Assembly (NCBI GenBank): GCA_036795455.1
Contig: DAIRET010000045.1
Coordinates: forward strand, 1-18,330
Direction of reading: 5' to 3'
DNA from: DAIRET01 sp036795455
GTDB taxonomy: Bacteria; Bacteroidota; Ignavibacteria; Ignavibacteriales; Ignavibacteriaceae
Length of the DNA: 18,330 nucleotides
In this document: positions 7,443 to 17,100 of the stretch, piece by piece
Layout: each line of letters starts with the position of its first letter
Position numbering within the stretch: position 1 is the stretch's first letter
Notes under the pieces: model-generated
Told to the model about the DNA's origin: nothing
What the model saw: the letters and a program-made list of their open reading frames with translations, nothing else
Database searches by the model: none
Position numbers and translations under genes: made by a program

Positions 7443-8360
7443 CTATTTCTTTGCTCCCGGTATATCTACTCTCATTGAATAAACCGAATTTGTTTCGCAC
7501 TCGGTAATAAACAATGTTTTGAGATCATCTCCTCCGAATTCTACATTGCTCGGTTTCTTCCCTGGAGTAGAAATTTTTTGTAATACTTCTCCGGTGGGTG
7601 ATATTTTATAAACTGCCCCACCGCCAAAGTGTGCGGCATAAAGATTCCCTTCCGAATCAAAATCGATTCCATCCGGGTCGCCGCCAGGAAGCTCAACAAA
7701 AACCTTCGAATCACTAAGTTTACCTCCGGCTTCAACTTTGAATTTCAAAATTCTCTGTTTTGCCGATTCACAAACAAACAAATCTTCTCCTGAATTAGAA
7801 AAAGTAATGCCGTTAGGAAATGCAAGTCCGTCGTAAACAAGTTTAGTTTGTCCACTATTTTTCTCAACCATAAAAACTCTTCCCGTAAGTGAATCTTTGT
7901 GATAGTTCTTCGGATCGGTAAAAAATAGATTCCCCTTTTTATCAAAAGCAAGATCGTTCGGACGGTTGAATTTTACACCTTCGTAACCGGACGAATAGAT
8001 TTCACTATTACCATTCAAATCAATTTTAATAATTGCCCCCAAGCTGTAATCACAAGCAAAAAGAAATCCTTCATCATTGAATGCAAGTCCGTTTGTTTGT
8101 GCAAACGTAAATGGTTTTTCTGATGCTGATAAAAAAACCTCCGCCGATTCCGGCGTCAGCTTTGTAATCCATTTGCCGTAACAATTTGAAACATATATGT
8201 CTCCGCTGCTGCTGCGAGCAGGTCCTTCCGGAAAATCGAATCCGTCTGCAACTTTGGTCCATACAGAATCAATTTTTTCATTATAAAACTCATGTCCCTG
8301 TGAAAAGGAACAATTACTTAAAAATATTACAACTAATAAAAGAAATAACTTTCTACTCAT
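7443..8360 (-). CDS. SMP-30/gluconolactonase-like propeller protein, exported
   Basis: This 305-residue protein has a signal peptide (1 to about 20; LLLVVIFLSNCSFSQ) and a six-bladed propeller of the SMP-30/gluconolactonase/LRE family. The metal-site and substrate-site motifs are all present: FPEGPA with Glu45, FNRPND with Asn135, FPNGITF with Asn183 and GDPDGIDF with Asp230. These correspond to the metal ligands Glu, Asn and Asp and the substrate-contacting Asn in characterised members, so a lactone or ester hydrolase role is plausible, although many secreted members are of unknown function. The LSNC sequence is not a standard lipobox because Asn precedes Cys, so lipidation is doubtful. It is the last gene of the ABC operon: its ATG overlaps the stop of the LolA-like gene by 4 nt (ATGA). 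Confidence 0.85.
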   Translation of the reverse strand: MSRKLFLLLVVIFLSNCSFSQGHEFYNEKIDSVWTKVADGFDFPEGPARSSSGDIYVSNCYGKWITKLTPESAEVFLSASEKPFTFAQTNGLAFNDEGFLFACDYSLGAIIKIDLNGNSEIYSSGYEGVKFNRPNDLAFDKKGNLFFTDPKNYHKDSLTGRVFMVEKNSGQTKLVYDGLAFPNGITFSNSGEDLFVCESAKQRILKFKVEAGGKLSDSKVFVELPGGDPDGIDFDSEGNLYAAHFGGGAVYKISPTGEVLQKISTPGKKPSNVEFGGDDLKTLFITECETNSVYSMRVDIPGAKK

Positions 8361-9055
8361 TTTGATTTCTCTTTCTCTTCCTCGAAAATTGAGTCCGGTA
8401 AACCGGTATTAACTTTATAATTTGAATATACAATTTTAACAGTTCCTTTGGACAATTTCTTCTTTTTGTTTACTTGTTTCGAATTTTCTTTCTTCTCTCC
8501 TTTATCTTTTGGAATCACTCTATCGGTTTCAAAAGAGAAGAGCATAGATGATGGTAATGGATATTTTATTTTATTTTCATCATATGTAAATTCAATCGAA
8601 AAGGTACCTGCGGTTTTGGTCGTAGATTCTACTTTATGGATTAGATAGCTTTCTTTATCAATCCATAAGGTTGAAATTAATATTTCTTTATCATTACCAA
8701 GCGGAATTGTTTTTATTACCGCTGTTTTCTTCCCGTTAAGAGTAACATCATTTTCATAAATACTTGTATAATCCCCTTTCAACAGTGATGCCGGAGAAAA
8801 GTTGATACCTTCTTTCGGAAGCATGGCAAAACCTTCCGAGTGAATCTTCACTTTGTCAGGTTGTTTAAAGTAGATTGTAGCATTGCTTACGGGAGCTTTA
8901 AGAAAATCAATGTCAAGAGTAACACTCACTTCAACTTTATAGTCGTGAACTTTTTCAAAACCTTGTTTAACTTTCGTTAGAATTTTATCAGCATCATTAC
9001 TTTGTGCTGATGTACACGTAACTAAAGCAGTTAATAATACGAGGAAAATTTTCAT
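8357..9055 (-). CDS. LolA-like periplasmic protein (outer-membrane lipoprotein carrier fold)
   Basis: The chosen start at 9055 gives 232 residues beginning MKIFLVLLTALVTCTSAQ, a clean signal peptide, with AAGGTG just upstream. A frame start at 9085 would add ten residues that spoil the signal peptide and overlap the permease stop. The mature part begins ADKILTKVKQGFEKV, then alternates beta strands (YKVEVSVTLDI, SNATIYFKQPDKVKI, TLWIDKESYLIHKVE, GTFSIEFTYDE) as in LolA/LolB-like lipoprotein-sorting proteins, which bind a lipid or acyl chain in a half-barrel. A lysine-rich insert (about 184-207) near the C-terminus is unusual. It lies between an ABC exporter and an SMP-30-like gene, 16 nt after the permease stop. 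It could receive a lipid or lipoprotein from that exporter; that is inference, since LolCDE-type ABC proteins have a different permease. Confidence 0.7.
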   Translation of the reverse strand: MKIFLVLLTALVTCTSAQSNDADKILTKVKQGFEKVHDYKVEVSVTLDIDFLKAPVSNATIYFKQPDKVKIHSEGFAMLPKEGINFSPASLLKGDYTSIYENDVTLNGKKTAVIKTIPLGNDKEILISTLWIDKESYLIHKVESTTKTAGTFSIEFTYDENKIKYPLPSSMLFSFETDRVIPKDKGEKKENSKQVNKKKKLSKGTVKIVYSNYKVNTGLPDSIFEEEKEKSK

Positions 9056-9071
9056 AAAACACCTTGTGAAA

Positions 9072-9905
9072 TTAAGATAGTACATCTTTTCTTTTGAAAA
9101 GATAAAAAGTTAATAAATAGAGCCCCGTAATATGAGCAGACAAAAACAGTACTGCTTTTGCTATTTCTCCAGTATCAAGCGGGCTGTCGAAGAATAACCG
9201 CCAATCCATCATATAAGTTGTAAAAAGATACGGTCTAAGGTCTCTGAAAAAGTCGATATTTATAGTCGAGAGTATTACAAAAACAATTACTATTGCCATT
9301 GTTGTAATAATTGGTCCAATCGCATTTTCAACAAGGGACGAGAATAGAAAAGCAAGCGAAGCAACAACCGACATGCTTAATGTTGCAAATCCGTATGCAA
9401 GAATAAAACGCCAGATTATATCGTCTTTGGCAAAAATAATAAAACTATTTTGAAACACTATCAATTCACCGGAGCCGAAAAGGAATAAACCGAGTCCGAG
9501 ACTTAAAGCAGCAAGCCAGACTATCAATAGAAGAGTATAAATCAAACCTGATAGAAATTTAGCAGTTACAAGTTTGAAGCGTGAAATAGGTCTTGTTATC
9601 AACATCCTATATGTCCCGGCTGTAGCTTCCCCTGCAAGTAGGTCGCCTGCGACAAGCGTAATTAAAAACGGGATATGAATAACGAGTGCACCCATAACAA
9701 AATAAGCAATTAAATACCCGTTCAGAAGATTGCCGGAAAAAACAAAAGCGTCCAAACCGCGTAGCTGTGCGTTCAGAAAACCCTGCCCTTCAAAATACAT
9801 TGCAGTCTCAACAAGAAGAATCAGTAGTGTGATAGCAATAAAACCGATATATGAACGCCATTTACGGAAAATTTTATACAGCTCGATAGAAATTAATGTA
9901 ACCAT
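9072..9905 (-). CDS. ABC-2 type transporter permease
   Basis: This 277-residue integral membrane protein has six likely spans: about 19-38, 63-87, 117-144, 166-192, 195-216 and 250-270. Between spans 2 and 3 lies a typical ABC-2/NosY-like motif, GDLLAGEATAGTYRMLITR (87-105), followed by PISR and a span entry KFLSG. That cytoplasmic segment probably couples to the ATPase. The C-terminus is short and basic (KRKDVLS), as expected for a cytoplasmic end. Its ATG lies 1 nt after the stop codon of the ATP-binding subunit gene, so the two are surely co-transcribed and probably form a dimer of ATPase and permease. The substrate is not evident from sequence. Confidence 0.88.
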   Translation of the reverse strand: MVTLISIELYKIFRKWRSYIGFIAITLLILLVETAMYFEGQGFLNAQLRGLDAFVFSGNLLNGYLIAYFVMGALVIHIPFLITLVAGDLLAGEATAGTYRMLITRPISRFKLVTAKFLSGLIYTLLLIVWLAALSLGLGLFLFGSGELIVFQNSFIIFAKDDIIWRFILAYGFATLSMSVVASLAFLFSSLVENAIGPIITTMAIVIVFVILSTINIDFFRDLRPYLFTTYMMDWRLFFDSPLDTGEIAKAVLFLSAHITGLYLLTFYLFKRKDVLS

Positions 9906-9906
9906 A

Positions 9907-10824
9907 TCAGTTTTTCTCCGTAATATTTAGGAAGTACTCTTCGAGTGATCTTTGAGGAATCACAGCTTGTAGATTAACTCCACAGTCAACAAGATATTTT
10001 ACAAGAAGAGGAATTTCATTTTTATCTATCAAGAAAACAAATTTTTGTTCTCCGGAAGATTCCAGTTTATCTCCCCATCCTGATCCGGTGATCAATGACC
10101 TCATCTTTTCTCCGTTGTCAACTTCAACTGTTACTTTTATAGTTGATGACTTGAGTAATTCATCAACGTATCCTTCAATTACTGTTTTCCCTTTATTGAT
10201 TATTATCATCCTGTTAGCAACAAGTTCAACTTCATGGAGAATATGAGACGAGAGAAAAATCGTTTTCTTCTTTTCCCGGCTGAGGTTCAAAATCAGTTCC
10301 CGGATTTCCTTCATACCTTGCGGGTCAAGTCCGGTTGTGGGTTCGTCCAGGATGATTAATTCCGGGTCATGAAGCAATGCCTGAGCAATTCCGAGACGTT
10401 GTTTCATCCCGTGTGAAAAAGTTTTTACTTTACTTTTTGCACGCGCAGATAGACCTACAAGTTCAAGGATTTCCATAATTCTTTTTTGAGACACATCACA
10501 ACCGGAAATCTTTCCGAGTATTTCAAGATTTTTATAAGCTGATAAATAGCCGTAAAGATCAGGTTTTTCTACAATCGCTCCTATTTTCCCGAGGAGTTTG
10601 TTCCTGTTTCCATTTAGAGATTCACCAAACAGTTTAATGCTTCCAGAGTTTGGTTTTATCAGGGTTAACATCATTCTTATAGTTGTGCTTTTACCTGCAC
10701 CGTTCGGTCCTAAAAACCCGAACACATCCCCTTTTAATACGTTTAAATTAAGATTGTCTACTGCCGTAAGACTTTTAAATTTCTTCGACAACCCTTTAAT
10801 TTCTATTATTTTTTCATTTTCCAA
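9907..10824 (-). CDS. ABC transporter ATP-binding protein (ABC-2 exporter type)
   Basis: This 305-residue ATPase powers the adjacent permease. Walker A is GPNGAGKST (39-47, Lys45). The Q-loop position reads IVEKPDLYGYLS, where Glu86 takes the place of Gln, as is usual in this exporter branch. The signature is SHGMKQR (137-143), Walker B is LIILDEP (156-162) with the D-loop TGLD following, and the switch His is His194 (LSSHIL). After about residue 220 there is a C-terminal regulatory-like extension ending in SLEEYFLNITEK, common in ABC-2 ATPases. The frame starts with TTG at 10824 (encoded TTG GAA AAT); no in-frame ATG lies upstream before a stop, and the nearby ATGs are out of frame. It is the first gene of a four-gene operon and shares its upstream region with the divergent giant gene. 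Confidence 0.92.
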   Translation of the reverse strand: MENEKIIEIKGLSKKFKSLTAVDNLNLNVLKGDVFGFLGPNGAGKSTTIRMMLTLIKPNSGSIKLFGESLNGNRNKLLGKIGAIVEKPDLYGYLSAYKNLEILGKISGCDVSQKRIMEILELVGLSARAKSKVKTFSHGMKQRLGIAQALLHDPELIILDEPTTGLDPQGMKEIRELILNLSREKKKTIFLSSHILHEVELVANRMIIINKGKTVIEGYVDELLKSSTIKVTVEVDNGEKMRSLITGSGWGDKLESSGEQKFVFLIDKNEIPLLVKYLVDCGVNLQAVIPQRSLEEYFLNITEKN

Positions 10825-10944
10825 TTTGAGTTCATATCCATAACAGTTTGAAATAACCGTTGTTAAAATACAAATTGCATCCGGTAATTAGAAAAAGATT
10901 ATATAAACGGTCAATTACTTTATCAGGCGGGAAGTAGTGATACG

Positions 10945-10969
10945 GGACAAGATTTCCGGGATTTTGTCC
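10945..10969. promoter_or_regulatory. Inverted repeat between divergent promoters, possible operator
   Basis: GGACAA at 10945-10950 and TTGTCC at 10964-10969 form a 6-bp inverted repeat with a 13-nt spacer. It lies between the TATAAT-like elements that face the ABC operon (10898-10903, minus) and the giant gene (11015-11020, plus), where a shared regulator could act. A repeat of this size can arise by chance. Confidence 0.25.
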
Positions 10970-10992
10970 GATTTCACATGCGGAGAAAAATG

Positions 10993-11020
10993 TTTGCTAT
11001 ATAAATAAAAATAGTATAAT
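10993..11020 (+). promoter_or_regulatory. Candidate promoter for the giant surface-protein gene
   Basis: A perfect TATAAT at 11015-11020 is preceded by a weak -35-like TTTGCT at 10993-10998 (16-nt spacer). A start near 11027 would give a leader of about 140 nt containing the hairpin at 11090-11122. The AT-rich setting makes chance TATAAT hits likely, so confidence is modest. Confidence 0.35.
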
Positions 11021-11089
11021 TTTAGAGCGCAATAAATCGAAAGATGTAATGGCTCTGATTTTTTCTCTTTTACGATTACTATTTTTTCG

Positions 11090-11122
11090 AACAGATGGCT
11101 GCTTACTAAATGTCCATCTGTT
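11090..11122 (+). promoter_or_regulatory. Leader hairpin, possible attenuator or terminator
   Basis: AACAGATGG (11090-11098) and CCATCTGTT (11114-11122) form a perfect 9-bp stem with a 15-nt loop, and TTTT (11121-11124) follows. A further CCATCT at 11125-11130 could compete for the same upstream arm, giving two alternative pairings. It lies about 43 nt before the giant gene ATG. It may attenuate transcription or simply stabilise the leader; the loop matches no riboswitch family I know. Confidence 0.4.
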
Positions 11123-11164
11123 TTCCATCTCGATTCTACTTCAGAATCATAATGCGAGGTCGTT

Positions 11165-14100
11165 ATGAAAAATTTTCTACTATTCCTATCAATAACCATT
11201 CTATTAAGTATAAATTCTTTACCGCAAACAGCCGTCCTGGATGAAGATTTCCCGGTAACAAACGGTACAATTTATTCTATAGCCTTTGATGAGAATTATA
11301 CTTACTTAGCCGGTAGTTTTAATTATGTAGGACCGAGTACCGGTAACGGTGCAAAACTTAGTACAAACGGCAATTTGCATGATGCAAGTTTTCCGCGGGT
11401 AAATGATTTAATAAAAACAATTATACCCGATGGAAATGGCGGGTGGTATATTGGCGGAAGATTTACAAAAGTAGGCACTGTGGAAAGGAACAGGGTCGCA
11501 AGAATCAACGCAGACGGTTCAGTTCATTCATGGAATCCAAATTCAAACGGTGATGTTAATGTGATCTTAATGAATGGAAGTGATATTTACGTCGGGGGGG
11601 AATTTACTACTATCGGCGGATCATCTTTAAGCAGATTAGCAAAACTGAATAATTCAACCGGGGAAGCGATCAGCGGCTGGGCTCCCAACCCGGATGGAAA
11701 AGTAAACTCGCTTGTAATAAGCGGAAGTGATCTTTTTATTGGCGGTGATTTTTATAATGTCGGAGGATACATCAGAAAAGGAATTGCAAAGCTTTATCTC
11801 GGTTCCGGTGCAGTTAATACATCATGGTCCGCTGATGTTGACGGGTACATAAACAGGGTTGCTGTCAGCGGAAGCGACGTATATGCCGCAGGAAATTTTT
11901 CGAGTATCGGCGGGCAAGCAATTGAACAAATTGCAAAGCTAAACTATACTTCTGGAACAGTAAATGCCTCATGGAATGCCAACAGCGACAGCTACATTAA
12001 TGAAATGGTGATTAATGGAAGTGATATTTATGTGGGTGGTACGTTTTATAATATCGGGGGACAATCAAGACAGTATTTCGCAAAATTATTTACAAGTAAC
12101 GGTCAAGCGGACTTACAATGGAACCCGGTTGTAGACCTTAATGCAAACTCGATAGTAATTGATGGAAGCTATATTTATTTAGGCGGAAGCTTTACAGCCA
12201 TCAACGGACAGTCAAAATATAGAATAGCACGCTTAAATATCTCTGATGGAAGTGTTGACAATTACTGGAACCCAAGTACAAGTGGAAGCATAAATGCAAT
12301 TGCAATATCGCAAAGTGAAGTTTGCATCGGCGGTGAGTTTAATTCTGTGTCGGGATTACCGCGTAATGGTATTGTAAGAGTATCCAACAGTACAAACTTA
12401 ATTGACGAATCATGGAATCCAAATCCGAATACCAATTCCAATATCTACTCTATATTCATCAAAAATGCAGATATATATGTCGGGGGGACTTTCACATCAA
12501 TCGGTGGGACTTCGATAGGCAGGCTTGCTAAATTAAATCCTTATAATAGTAGTGCCGATGTCAATTGGAACCCCGGTGCAACCGGTGATGTAAATGTAAT
12601 TGTAGTTAAGGATAATGATATTTATGTAGGTGGTAATTTTACTTCAATCGGTGGTTCCTCAAGAATGAGGATTGCTAAATTAGATGCTGCCAGCGGTACC
12701 GCCAACTCATCATGGAATCCAACTGCCAATGGAAGGGTTAGAGCAATATCAATATATAATAATGAAATATATGTAGGTGGAGATTTTACATTTATCGGCG
12801 GTTACGATAGAAACAAGTTAGCAAAATTGAACGATACAAATGGTGCTGCCGATCTGAATTGGAACCCAAACCCCAACAACGCTATTTACACCCTCGCAGT
12901 TGACGAAAGCAATGTTTTTGTAGGAGGGGCTTTTACAAGTATTGACAGTTACACTATTAATCGGTTGGCGAAATTATATAGAACAAGCGGTAATGTTGAT
13001 AACTCATGGATTCCTGCCCCGAACAATACTGTTTATAGTATGTTACTTGATGGGAATGATCTATATGTAGGCGGCGACTTTTTAACTATCGGGAGTCAAA
13101 CAATAAATTATTTTTCAAAACTGGATAAACTGTCAGGCAGTTCGGATGCCAATTTTGATTTGAAAATAAATAGCAGGGCTCACGAAATAAAACTAAAAGG
13201 GAACAATCTATTCCTTGCAGGGTTTTTCGGTAAAATTAATAATTCCCCGCAAAAAAGTGTTGCAAAATTTGAACTTCCTCCCAAAGGTACAATCACGATA
13301 ACCGACCCCAACGGCGGCAATAAACTAAGAGTTGATGATGAATACTATATCCAATGGTATAGTGAAAATGTAAATGCAGTAGATTTAGATTATTCAACCG
13401 ACAACGGCTCAACGTGGATCAGCATAACCACAAACCAACTCGCAGGAGATGGCAACTATTTATGGCAAGTTCCGAATACCCCTTCAAATCAGTGTAAGAT
13501 AAGGATTAAGGATAGCTACGGAACCGCTTACGATATAAGCGATGATGTTTTTCAAATAGTTTATGCTTCATTGCAGTTAATTCAGCCAAACGGCGGCGAA
13601 ACTCTGAGTGCCGGAAGTTATTATGAGATAAAATGGTCAAGTGCGGATATTGAACAAGTCAACTTAGTCTATTCAACAGACAACGGTGTGAACTGGAATT
13701 ATATTGCTACCACCTCTGCCCTTTCCGGTTCTTATCAATGGCTCGTTCCCAATACCCCTTCTAACCAATGCAAAATTTTCATTGAGGAATTTTATTACGG
13801 AGTAGGGGGGAAAGAATCAATAATCTCCGATACAAGCGATAATGTATTTGTAATTGAATTAAATCCATGTCCCGATTTACCCTCAATAACTTATGAAGGT
13901 AAAACATACAATACAGTACAAATCGGAGACCAATGCTGGTTAAGAGAAAATCTTAATGTCGGTGTTATGATTAATTCAACTTTCAACCAAACAGATAACA
14001 GCCTCACTGAAAAGTATTGCTATGAAAATGATACAAGCAATTGCAATACATACGGCGGTTTGTACCAATGGAATGAAGTGATGCAATACAGTACTGTAGA

Positions 14101-17100
14101 GGGAGCTAAAGGAATCTGTCCCGATGGCTGGCACATCCCGACATTAGCAGAGTTTCAAACATTGGCTAACACGGTCGAAAACAACGGTAATGCACTAAAA
14201 GCAATTGGACAGGGTGATTATCCGGGTGAGGGAACAAATACAAGCGGATTCTCTGCATTGTTTGCAGGAGCAAGAAATTCTGATGGGTCTTTTTCATTCG
14301 GAGCCGGGGCTTATATGTGGAGTTCATCGGAGTACACTCCAAGTAATGGGGCAAATTATCTTCATGTAAACACTTATGATAGTCTTGTAATTATTCCAAT
14401 TTCTGACGGTAAAAACTACGGTTTTAGTATCCGTTGCTTAAAAGATGAAGACGTACCGGATACCTTGACAATCCTTACACCCAATGGCGGCGAAGAGTGG
14501 GTTGGAGGAACTTTATATTCAATTGAATGGACAACTAATCTCGGTCCGGAGACTGTAGTAATTGAATTAAGTACCAACAGCGGTGATAGCTGGAGCTACA
14601 TAGGTCAAGAGAACGCCAACATGAACTATTTTGAATGGACACCTCCGACAATTTCTTCAACCGGATGCCTTATCAGAATACTGGTACAGGGCGAAGTAAA
14701 AACTGTTGCCGGGGACACTACGGATAACGTATTCAGAATTGTAAAGGACAGCATTGACCTTGGTTTAATTGCTTACTATCCTTTTACTGGTGATCATTTT
14801 GACTATAGTGGATACAATAATAACGGAACGAATAACGGAGTAACACTTACCGAAGATCGGTTTGGGAATGCAACTTCTGCTTATTACTTCCCCGGTAACG
14901 AATGGATAAGCGTACCTTCTTCAACAACACTAAACGGAATTACAAATGGACTAACCTTAAGTGCGTGGATAAAACCGGAGGAACTTGCAAACCAAAATAT
15001 TTTAAATAAATGGTTTGATGATTCGGCAAACGACAGAGGATTTTTCATTAATACAAACAGCACAGGTAATCCATGGATAGGAATTATTGACGACCTCAAC
15101 ACAGTTTCTTCTACCAAAAGTTTAGTTCGTAATCGCTGGCAGTATGTAGTCGGAACCTGGGACGGCAGCTATTTGAATTTATACATCGATGGCAAATTAT
15201 CCGGTAGTTATCAAACAACCGGAACATTTGTAAATCAGGATGTTGTAATGGGTATCGGTGCTGACCCCAATCCCGGTCCAAAAAATTTCTTTAACGGTAG
15301 AATTGATGATATAAGGATTTATAACCGCGGTTTATCACAAGATGAAATTGAATCACTTTACAGACAAAACGAATGGGAAGATGCATACATTCAGGTTTTC
15401 TCCCCTAATAATGAAGAAAACATTGAAGCAGGGACTTCATATGATATTACATGGGAGCGGTTTAATGTAGAAAACGTAAAAATCGAATACTCAACGAATT
15501 CGGGTGCGGAATGGCTGCTTATAAATTCATCCGTTCCGGCATTCCCTTCAACTTACGAATGGATAGTTCCGAATACTCTATCTGATGAATGCCTTGTTAG
15601 AATAACCGATGTTTACGATCCACAGTTGGCTGATACATCAGGTATGTTTGAAATCTATCAACGCTCTATTACTGTTCTTGCTCCGAACGGCGGAGAGGAA
15701 TTGAAAGCAGGAACCAACTATTATATAAGTTGGGAAAGCAGCTACATTGATAATGTTGACATTAAGTACTCAACAAATAACGGGGACACATGGCTATATA
15801 TTGCCGGTAGTATTTCCGCAGACGAAGGCAGCTATGTATGGAATGTTCCTGATTCTCCTTCAGAAAACTGCTTGATTAAAATCAGCGAATCGAGCATTTA
15901 TAAAAACGAGTTTATTTCCGATCAAAGCGACAGTGTATTCACAATTTATAAACCGTCCATTTCGATATTAACTCCGAACGGAGGTGAAGAATGGCGTGTT
16001 GACAATACTTATTCAATTGAATGGAACAGCTCTCATCTTGAATTTGTAGGAATTGAGTATTCAACGGATGCAGGGTTAAACTGGGATTTTCTTGATGTTG
16101 TTCTTGCAAGAAACGGTTATTACGATTGGACAATCCCAAATACTCCTTCAGACCAATGTATAGTGAGAATTTATGAATCCGGCGGAGCAACAATCGGTCA
16201 AGAATCTGTAATCAGCGATACAAGCGATAATGTATTCACTATTTACAACCCCTCTTTAACAGTTCTTGAGCCGAACGGCGGCGAAGAATGGAGAGTAGGA
16301 AACTCGTATCAAATTACATGGAACAATAGTTATATAGATTATATCGGGATTGAATACTCTACGGATAGCGGGGCGACATGGGAATTTATTACTCAAACTT
16401 CCGCAAGTTCAGGTTATTTCGATTGGACAATACCGGATACACCATCGGATGAGTGTAAAATAAAAATTTATGAAGTTACCGGAGAAGTGAAGCAGACCGA
16501 ATCGTTTGTAAGCGATACAAGCGATGGGTTGTTCAGGATATATAAACCTACACTAACCTTATCATCTCCGAACGGCGGAGAAGAGTGGCGTGTTGCCAGC
16601 CAGCAATACATTTATTGGTCAAGTAGTGATATGGATTATATCGACATTGAGTATTCCACTGATAATGGAAACTCATGGGATAATATTACTAATTCAGTTC
16701 CTGCTTCTAACGGCAACTATTTATGGAATGTTCCGGATACCCCTTCTGAAGAATGCCTTATCAAACTAAGTGAAAGCAGCGGAGGGGGTGTTAGCAAATA
16801 TTTAGTCTATGATATAAGCGACAGTGTATTTACAATATTCAAACCATCAATTACAGTTGTTACTCCCAACGGTGATGAATCGTGGAGAACAGGCAACAAC
16901 TATTCTATTGAGTGGACAAGTCATTATGTTTCTTCAGTAAAACTTGAATACACAACAGATAACGGGGAAAACTGGATTTACATTGATGATGCCATGGCAA
17001 ATTCCGGTTCGTATGAATGGACAGTACCGGATACTCCTTCCGATCAGTGCAAGGTTAAGATTACAGATAACTATGGTACGATTAGTAAAGGAAATGCTTT

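Larger units (their letters stand above)
10825..11164. other. Divergent intergenic region between ABC operon and giant surface-protein gene
   Basis: These 340 bases hold a TATAAT-type element on the plus strand (11015-11020), a TATAAT on the minus strand (10898-10903) that may serve the ABC operon, an inverted repeat GGACAA/TTGTCC (10945-10950 and 10964-10969) that could be an operator, and a 9-bp hairpin in the presumed leader of the giant gene (11090-11122). A 94-codon antisense frame (10915-11199) that overlaps the giant gene start is judged spurious. Nothing else was seen. Confidence 0.5.

Noticed and set aside
8296..8330. A lipoprotein signal (LSNC) on the SMP-30-like protein
   Set aside because: Asn before Cys is not accepted in standard lipoboxes; a plain signal peptide fits as well.
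9056..9085. A start at 9085 for the LolA-like gene
   Set aside because: The extra ten residues would overlap the permease stop and disrupt a clean signal peptide that starts at 9055 with its own Shine-Dalgarno-like AAGGTG.
10915..11199. A 94-codon minus-strand frame upstream of and overlapping the giant gene start
   Set aside because: It overlaps the start and signal peptide coding region of a well-supported plus-strand gene, has no recognisable domain or Shine-Dalgarno sequence, and covers the presumed promoter region.
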